The position numbers and the translations under genes are program-made. Below the pieces are notes generated by a model. That model was not told where the DNA came from. It did no database searches and was given only the letters and a program-made list of their open reading frames with translations. Of a DNA stretch of 64,000 nucleotides, positions 57,201-64,000 are shown one piece after another (within the stretch, counting starts at the first letter, position 1; each line of letters starts with the position of its first letter). Source of the stretch: Rhipidocladum racemiflorum (Eukaryota > Streptophyta > Magnoliopsida > Poales > Poaceae); NCBI GenBank assembly GCA_036346355.1, contig CM070581.1, positions 7,812,001 through 7,876,000 on the forward strand, read 5' to 3'.

Positions 57201-60200
57201 GCTCCGCGTTGCTGCTGCTCGGACAGATTGCCGCCATCGCGCTCGTCTGCCTTCACCAGTCGCGGCCGCCATGGACCAGGTCTTCGGCGTCGAGGAGTTT
57301 CCTTGCCTGATCTTCGCGCGGCAGCGCCTTGACGAGATCTCGCCGAGCCCGTTCGCTCCGGCGACGACCGTCTGCCCCTGCCGCCCGACGACGCTCCCCT
57401 GTCGTCCGACACGCCGACGCCCGCCGACAACACCCGTCCGCCGAGCTCGCTGCCGCGCTGCCGAAGCTCGCCGCTTCCACGCCGCAGCCTCGCCAGTCCT
57501 TGCGACTCCAGATCCGGCCGTCTCTCTGCCTGGCCACAAGTGGGCTTCTTGGCCGCCGAGCGTAGATCTTGGAGCGTGTGGCCATCTTGGCTACCACCTT
57601 CATCGCACGCAGCGTGGCGCCACCGCTGCCGCCCTGCCGCTACCGCTGACGTCAGCGCCGACGCTACGGATCTCGACCGCCTCTGCGTGCGCGCCTCTCT
57701 GCATACGCGTGCGCATCTGGATCTATGCCGTGCGCGCCTCCAGATTTCTCCGAACGAAGCCGAAGCGCCTTCGCTACGGCAGCATCGCCGCAGTCCCCTG
57801 CCTTGGGCGGTCGACGAGCCGGGCCCAGCGTCGCCTGCCGCGCCATGTCGCCTTCTCTGCTCTGCCGGGTCCGGACGTCGCACCCGTGAGGAGAGTCCGG
57901 ACGTCCGCACGTAGCATCTCCAGCCGGTGGCTCTTGCGGCCGTGGGTTTTGGACGTGGAAGACTAGAAGCTTCAAGTCCCAAGTCTAGGTTCAAGTGCTT
58001 GTTCACGTCCGTGAAGGAGTTCACGTCAATGGCATTTTAATCTTCAAGTCCAGAGATTCAAGTCCAGAGACCTCACGTCAATGGCATTTTCTTTAGTCTT
58101 CTGTTGCGTCTATCCAAGTCTCTAGCATCTTGATTCTGTCGTCGCTCGGCTCTGCTATTTTATCGGCTCGACTTATTCTGTCAACTCTTATACCTTGGCT
58201 CGGCTTATTTTGTCGGTCTCGTCGGTTCTTCTTCGTCGACTCGTCCCGTCGGCTCTTCTTCGTCGACTCTGCCATACATTCGACTTTTCTTCGTCGATTT
58301 GGCTTCTTCGTCGACTTTTCTCCATTGACCCGGTTCTTTTTTGTCGACTCGTCCCGTCGGCTCTTCTTCGTCGACTCTGCCATACATTCGACTTTTCTTC
58401 GTCGATTTGGCTTCTTCGTCGATTTTTCTCCATCGACCCGGTTCTTCTTCGTCGACTCGTCCCGTCGGCTCTTCTTCGTCGACTCTGCCATACATTCGAC
58501 TTTTCTTCGTCGATTTGGCTTCTTCGTCGACTTTTCTTCACCGACTCGGTTCTTCGTTGGCTATCTTCGTCAGCTCGATTCTTCAGGAGTTACATGCTAC
58601 GACGGCTACTTCAAGACTATGACTTTGGATTTTCCCTATTTTTAGTTCATCCCTTCCAAATGCAATGCTATTGCATACGCCTTGCATTTGTGGGGGGGTG
58701 TTAAGGATATATTGTCTTATATAGATGATTCCCTTATATAGGTTTTCCATATACATATTTTCCTTATTTAGGCTTTCCTTTTGTACCCTTGTGTACTCCT
58801 ATATATTCGGGTCATTGGCCTCATATTGAATACAACAAGTCATATTCATAACACTACCTAACAAAATAACCTTGCACGCTTGTATTAGCGTTGTTTATAA
58901 ATTTCCACCAAGGTTCACAGTACTAATAAGTCCAGTTGATGTGTGGCCACATATGGAAGACACCTAAGTATAACAATAATAGGCCAACTGGGGCATAAGT
59001 CATACAAGTCACTTTCAGAACCAGTTATGGGGCTAATTATGTCTCAAGGTGCACTGTCCATGGCCAAAGGACCACTAAAATCCTGAAAAATGCATGTTAC
59101 TTCTAACCAATATTATAAGATAAATCTAAGATTAATAAATTGAGTAGTCATCATATCCCCGACAACTCTGCTGTACTGCTATTCAATGAAATAACCTCAA
59201 ACTTGTTTTCAAACTCATCAAACTACGCATGTGATAGGTAAATGTACTTGTTGAAACTAATCCGTAGAAAAACCTCAAATTGTTTTCTAACTCATCAACT
59301 ATGCATGTGACAGTAAATATCTAAATGTACTCATTGACACTAATCCATGGAAAAAAGTTGACAGTGTCATCTGGAATCATACCAAGACATTACTAATGCA
59401 TGCCTCACATTTAGAAAACTCTATTGTTAATGATTTTCTGCCAATAAAAGTAAATAAAAGCATTCGGTGGTAGTTGGCCTCTCCCTACCAACCTTGTCAG
59501 CTCTGATAGCTTGTCACTCATGACAAATGCTGAAGGTTTTAGTGCCAAATGTAATATGACTTAAAAGTTCAAGAGAAAACAAATTTGGTTAACTCGTAAC
59601 AGGGTGAACCAACAATTTGAATGATGAATGTACTTGTTTATTAAAATAAAACACATAAACTATTTAAGTTCATGCAATAAAACACCTAAATTTGGTAAAG
59701 GATGCCCCATGATAGTAAAGCTTTCATGAAACTATACCTACCGCAACTACTTCTATAATTCATACCGACTTCACTTTTGGTGTATAATAATTTCAACTAT
59801 TATTTTCTAGCATGGAAGAATCTATATATTGTTCAACAAAGTAATTTGTCCAACATAATTCTTAACTACTTTCAGAATGGATTAGTAACTGTTGAAATCT
59901 ATTGAATACTAGCTCACAAATTGCATAAGATAAGTTCAAGAACATTAGTTAAAAAATTGCATAAGATAACCAAAAATGGACGTTCTATCACCACTTATGA
60001 CTACCACCACCAGATTTCTTATACTATAATAATACCCAAAAAAATTAGACAATAAATGAAAATGACACATCTGTGGGTCAATACCAGAAAGAAAGAAGTT
60101 GATGACCAATGATGAACAAGTAAGATAAGAAAAATTCTTGTAATGAAGATGCAAGTTTGGGATAATGAAAATTGACAGGGAAGCCCTTGTACTTCAGTGT

Positions 60201-62833
60201 TTTACAAAAGAAGAGTGCAGAAGTTCTAAAGCAACTGACAGCTCATTACTTTGTAACAATTACAACTAATAACTGTATCTGTCGCCAAATTGAAAATACA
60301 GGTATGAAAAATAACATTATCACAAGACAAAGCAGAAGCACGAAAAGGTAAAGCACTTGCGTCTTTGTGAAAGATGCAGCTCGCCTCTCCAACCCATGTC
60401 CTAATATGCTTCCTGATCTCACAAGTGCCTAACGTGACATGACTGATGATGCTACATCACTGATGGTGCAAGAAAGTATCCACACCAACTAACTAAAACT
60501 TAAGCACAAATCCAAACAAGGTCTAATTGCATGCTTCCCATGGTCCAAGGCAGCTCGGTGAACTCAATTATCAACAAACAGAAGCTTATTTGGAACACAA
60601 ATGCAGCATTTCCATGTAAACATTGGACTAACAGTGCTAGAATTGTCCTTGTTGGAACGCATTACATCCAGTTGATTTGATCATGAAAGTAACCCCCCAC
60701 CAACAAAGAAATCTTGAATGCAACGATTGAGGTCAAAAGGCAGGACAAGTATAGGAGCCTTCCCTATCAGCTCACATCAAAATAAAAGAAAAGGTGTGAT
60801 GTATGGAAGTAGGAGAGATTCCCTGGTATGCTAGGCATGTATATTTGTTAGGTAAGCAGTACGACAATTGCCCATGCCTGAGAATTTCGTAGGCCTTCAG
60901 GCATAATCTGTGCATCCCAAACTACTAATTACAGAGATGAGCACATAATTAATGTGTGAACCAGAGGACTAGAAAGCGGAATAGCGGGCTGATGATGTGC
61001 ACGAAACGTGTGACGGCGTCGGCGTGACGCTGAACTTATAACCCATGGGCACGAGGTTGGCTTACAGTAGCGCCAGTTTTCACAACAGTTTTCTGATCAA
61101 CAAAACCGTACCAGTTTAACAGTCGCACAGACTCACAGAGCATATTTCGGTTAACCTAGCACTGACTCAGCAATTTAAGCATAATTTTCAAAGTGGAATT
61201 TGTCCGGTTAATTACCCTCCCGTCTTATCTGACATTGATATGGGTCTTCCAAGGATTTTTAAGGGACCAAAGAACAGTACGCCAATCACTCTTCAAGTTG
61301 CTGAGTGTACTTGGTTTAGCAGTAAGAGAAGCAACTAGATTGTAGTGTGACAACTTGTGGCCACCGGAATTGCGCGAGAACAGAGCACATAATTGGTAAA
61401 TTCCACCAAGATATAGCAGGGGACCATGAGATAAGTAAGAAACCAAGAGTACAAGCTCACCGTGCAGGAGTGCTCCAATCACATCATCCACGGTCACATT
61501 GAGCGCCTTGAGCAAGATCGCGACGTTCTGCAGCCGCTTCGTGTCGAGCAACCGGCTCTCCTGCTTCCCGGGGCCTCCCCTCTTCGCCGCCTGATCGGAA
61601 TTCCCCGCGCCGCCGCTTTTTAGGAACAAGCTCTCCATCGCCGCCTCATCCACGCTGCAAACATACACCGCACGATTGACAACAGCTCGGTAGAAACAAC
61701 GAGGTGAGGTAATGTGGAAAGAAGAAGGGGAGAGGGGCGCACTGGAATGAGTCGGAGTTCTTGACCTGGTCCCAGACGGTGGTGCGGCCGGAGATGGCCC
61801 GGAGCTTGTCCCAGTGCAGCGGCTTCAGGCCCGGTAGCTTCGGCGGCCGCGTGCTCCCGCCTAGGCCGTCGGATATCTCCCCTCCCCTGTCTTGAACAGA
61901 GGGTTCAGGGGAACTGGTTAGAGCTAAATTGGCCAGGGCGGCGGGGGGAGGCGACTCAGAGGGCAGCGGCCGAAGCAGTCTCTGCCTCGGCAACGGCGGG
62001 GGCGGGGGCGGGCGAGGAGGTCGTAGGGGATTCGCTTGCGTCGGCGGCGGCGCGGGAGCGGGAGCAGGAGCGGGCGGCGGCACTGTTTGCTCCAGGGTGC
62101 TGCGCTGGCTCGTGCTCCGGCTAAATGAGGACTTGGCGGTCTTTGGCGCGGTGTAGTACGTGGCCTGATCCTCCTCGTCGGAGGAATCCCCCGTCGTGGT
62201 CAGCGGCGGAGTGACCGCCGGCGGGGGCGGGGGCCGTGGGGCCGTCCACTTCAGCGGTGGCAGCGGGCGGAGGTCAGGGCTCGGCTGCTTCAGCAGCGGG
62301 AGCGGGCGGAGTTCCGGGCTCTGCCGCTGCGGGTGCAGCTCCACGAGCGTCGTGAGCGGGTCGAGGTATATCGCGTCCGACGCCGTCGAGCTCGGCGGCG
62401 GCGACCTGTGGTTCCGGGAGCTGCTCCCAGCATCGCTTGGGTCTCTCGCGGCCAGTGCCCGCACCGGCTTCGCCGTGGCCCGGTCATCGTCTCCGCCATC
62501 CGAGCGGCGGCTCCACAGGAGGAAGCAGGAGTAGGACGCCACCGCGAGCGCGACGAGGCCCGCGGAGAGCGCGATGGCGACGGTGTTGGTGATGCTGGGC
62601 GCGGACCGCCCACGGCCGCCCGTGGCCACGTTCGCCGCGGCAGCCGGCGGCGGTGGCACGGCAAAACTGCCGGATACCGGCGGCGGAGGCGACCACTCGA
62701 TGGGGAAGAACGGCTGGTGGAGTGAGCGCCGACGGAGACCGCCGTCGGCGGCGTCCTCCGCCGCCGCCCACAACAGCAGCAGCTCAGCCAGCACCAGAGC
62801 GAGCAGTGTGCTTACAACAACTCGTGTTCTCAT
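54291..62833 (-). CDS. FH13: Type I formin (actin nucleator), formin-like protein 13 type
   Basis: Four exons: 61743-62833, 61461-61654, 55460-55701 and 54291-55082, all GT-AG, giving 772 aa. A signal peptide (1-25, MRTRVVVSTLLALVLAELLL) and short proline-rich extracellular part (PFFPIEWSPPPP) are followed by one membrane segment (about 83-107). The FH1 region (about 175-310) holds proline runs for profilin-actin. FH2 (about 329-735) starts KLPGLKPLHWDKL and contains LLKALNVTVDDVIGALLHGN, EGLGPEFYETLAKMAPT and LLDAVLKTGNRMNDGTNRGE. FH2 dimers nucleate and cap actin filaments; type I plant formins anchor them at the plasma membrane and wall. Reading frame and splice sites are intact despite a 5.76-kb intron 2 with transposons. 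The symbol is from recalled rice synteny with the RSL gene; less certain than the family. Confidence 0.93.
55906..56191. mobile_element. Tourist-like (PIF/Harbinger) MITE in formin intron 2 (286 bp)
   Basis: GGGTGTGTTTGGTTGC at the left is the inverted match of GTAACCAAACACACCC at the right. Target duplication TAC (55903-55905, 56192-56194). The 3-bp duplication and G-rich TIR fit Tourist-type elements. Confidence 0.88.
56636..56790 (+). repeat. 5' LTR of the short-LTR element
   Basis: 155 bp; contains CCTATATATTCGGGTC, a TATA-like promoter near 56740. Confidence 0.88.
56791..56802 (+). other. Primer-binding site (tRNA-iMet)
   Basis: TGGTATCAGAGC directly after the 5' LTR, complementary to initiator methionine tRNA. 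Confidence 0.9.
58210..58550. repeat. 108-bp tandem repeat, three copies
   Basis: GCCATACATTCGACTTTTC recurs at 58271, 58379 and 58487, exactly 108 bp apart. Each unit is built from smaller TTCTTCGTCGACT pieces. Since 108 is a multiple of three, frames stay open through all copies on both strands. The products are simple repeats without a known domain. Confidence 0.9.
58699..58853 (+). repeat. 3' LTR of the short-LTR element
   Basis: 155 bp; differs from the 5' LTR by CATACATATTTTCC versus CATACATGTTTTCC. Confidence 0.88.
58854..61460 (-). other. Remainder of formin intron 2
   Basis: AT-rich intron sequence. No additional FH2 exon is needed, since the protein is continuous across the junction (LLH/GNPEGLG). 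No repeat boundary recognised. Confidence 0.5.
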
Positions 62834-63839
62834 GGCACAGCCCTGGAGAATTCCAGCTCTCTTTTTTTTTAAAAAAAAAATCGAAATTCCCTTCGAAAAT
62901 TTGAAATCTCCGTGTCGTTGCTTCGGATTCTTTTTGTGGCGTGGTTCTTGTTAGGAGAAGGGGAAGGGCAGTGAGGACGCGCGAGTGGCAAACGAGTGTG
63001 CTATGCTCCACGCAAAAGAGAGGCCTCCTCGCCCCGAGATCATCACACTGACACGTGGGCTCTAGCATCAAACATGACCCACCAGTCAGCGACTGGTTGG
63101 ACCGGCGACGCAGGGAACGAAACTGCTCTTCGCCAGGTTCGGAGCGGGGCGAGCCGCCATTTCGGTGTGTTGAATCGGGGCGCCCCGGTGCCCCACGGGC
63201 AATAAATGCGGAGCCAATGACGCGCGGGTCCCAGCAGTGCGTGGGCCACGCACGTCAGCATCTGGGCGGCGAGTCGTCGCGGTCGACAGCGTGGCGAGTT
63301 ATGTCCGTACCAGTAAATGAAGTGGTAGTCCAGAAGGAACCAAACGTGGGAGGCCCAGTGCGAATCCTACAGATGCTGCTGCGCTTCCTTCTCCCACTCG
63401 CGCGCTCCCAGCCTCGACGGTTTGACGTCTCAATGCCGAGCCGGGGCCACGGTCAACGGGGCCCATATGGCGGTGAGCGTACCGGATAGGTCGCGGGATG
63501 AAATGACGCGAGATGTGTCTCCGCTCCTGCGCACGGTCTTGTCGTCCGCGGTTGATGCACTGTTCGTTCGTGTCAGGGGGGTTTAACTCGTAGGGCGTGT
63601 CGGGATCGGGAAGCGGCGCGGCGATGACGTGGCACGCCGCGGCAAATTCGCAGAATTTTACGCGCGGCGCGAGTGAACAGTGCAGAATCCCATCGTGCTT
63701 GCTTCATTCCATGGACCATTACGAGCTGAGCAAATCGATCTATTGCCACTAGTAGGTCCATACTGAGCTGCGAGTATCACGTCTCTGAATAAGTAGCAGT
63801 GGAGTGACGTACAGTATCATAATAGATGAAACTAAGATT
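62834..63839 (-). promoter_or_regulatory. Upstream region of the formin gene
   Basis: Contains an A/T homopolymer tract (62863-62880) probably within the 5' UTR, then GC-rich promoter-type DNA with CACGTGGG (63054-63061). No clear TATA box. No other gene. Confidence 0.35.
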
Positions 63840-64000
63840 GCCGGTATACTTGGGCAACCTAGAAGGCTTGAGAAACACTCAAATTTTAATTCTTTAATAG
63901 GCTAAATTTGTTCATCGAATTAGTTTCGATTTTTAAGATTTATGATTTTTAAATCGTAAAACTATTTGTATTACACTTTTAGTAAATTATATATATATAT
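63840..64000. mobile_element. Fragment related to the 43554-43831 hAT MITE
   Basis: GGCTAAATTTGTTCATCGAATTAGTTTCG and the following ATTTTTAAG and AACTATTTGTATT parallel the interior of the MITE at 43554-43831. It is cut by the window end, and its left terminus is not clear. Confidence 0.5.

Larger units (their letters stand above)
56636..58853 (+). mobile_element. Short-LTR element without gag/pol in formin intron 2 (2218 bp)
   Basis: LTRs of 155 bp (56636-56790, 58699-58853) begin TGTTAAGGATATATTG and end CATATTCATAACA, and I see only one difference between them. The primer site TGGTATCAGAGC (56791-56802) and the polypurine tract TGGGGGGG (58691-58698) are intact. Flanks CTCCC and CTACC are a near-match for a 5-bp duplication. 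The 1.9-kb interior is GC-rich with frames on both strands but no gag, protease, RT or integrase motif. LTR size is TRIM-like; the interior is long for a TRIM. Confidence 0.88.

Noticed and set aside
56885..58024. Long - strand frame of 379 codons
   Set aside because: Lies in the GC-rich interior of the short-LTR element; the + strand is equally open, composition is arginine/serine-rich and no domain is visible.

Overview
This is nuclear DNA from a grass (Poaceae), most likely Oryza or a close relative. The reasons are spliced plant genes with GT-AG introns, a class II RSL bHLH gene next to a type I formin gene, and the transposon mix: a Tat-type gypsy element with an antisense gene, CACTA, hAT, Tourist and Micron-type elements, and a Sirevirus-like LTR. 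The species call is inference. Only two genes look intact: the RSL bHLH gene (41495-42795, + strand, 5 exons, 294 aa) and the formin gene (54291-62833, - strand, 4 exons, 772 aa). Nearly everything else is transposable elements, broken gene copies and AT-rich intergenic DNA.

Layout. 1-3420 is a decayed copia gag-pol on the - strand, split by a 618-bp inverted-repeat element. 3421-8490 holds fragments: one LTR of a - strand element, a degenerate minisatellite, a tRNA-type SINE and a CACTA end. 8491-21700 holds another CACTA end and a decayed CACTA Ulp1-like gene, separated by a complete 11.04-kb gypsy element (8865-19904, 5-bp target duplication CAAGC) with broken gag-pol and a spliced antisense gene.

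21809-30431 is bounded by CACTA-type ends and carries two co-oriented host gene fragments on the - strand. One is the first exon of a VHS-domain (TOM1-like) gene with its 5' leader; the other is a set of central exons of a CULLIN1 gene with introns retained. They have been broken by three hAT insertions, a 1.85-kb gag-only copia element, frameshifts and stops. I read this as host gene capture by a CACTA element followed by decay. It is the most interesting structure here.

30432-41494 is intergenic, with a dispersed segmental duplication, hAT elements, three copies of a Mutator-like MITE, a MULE transposase fragment and two local tandem duplications; the second lies just upstream of the RSL gene. 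42796-54290 contains a hAT MITE, another TIR element, a 1539-bp solo LTR full of short palindromes, a truncated RING-H2 reading frame and decayed LTR sequence. The formin gene has a 5.76-kb first FH2 intron that hosts a Tourist MITE and a short-LTR element lacking gag and pol.

Functionally, the RSL protein belongs to the family that promotes root-hair growth and the formin to the membrane-anchored actin nucleators. A shared role in tip growth is an inference from family knowledge, not something shown by the sequence.
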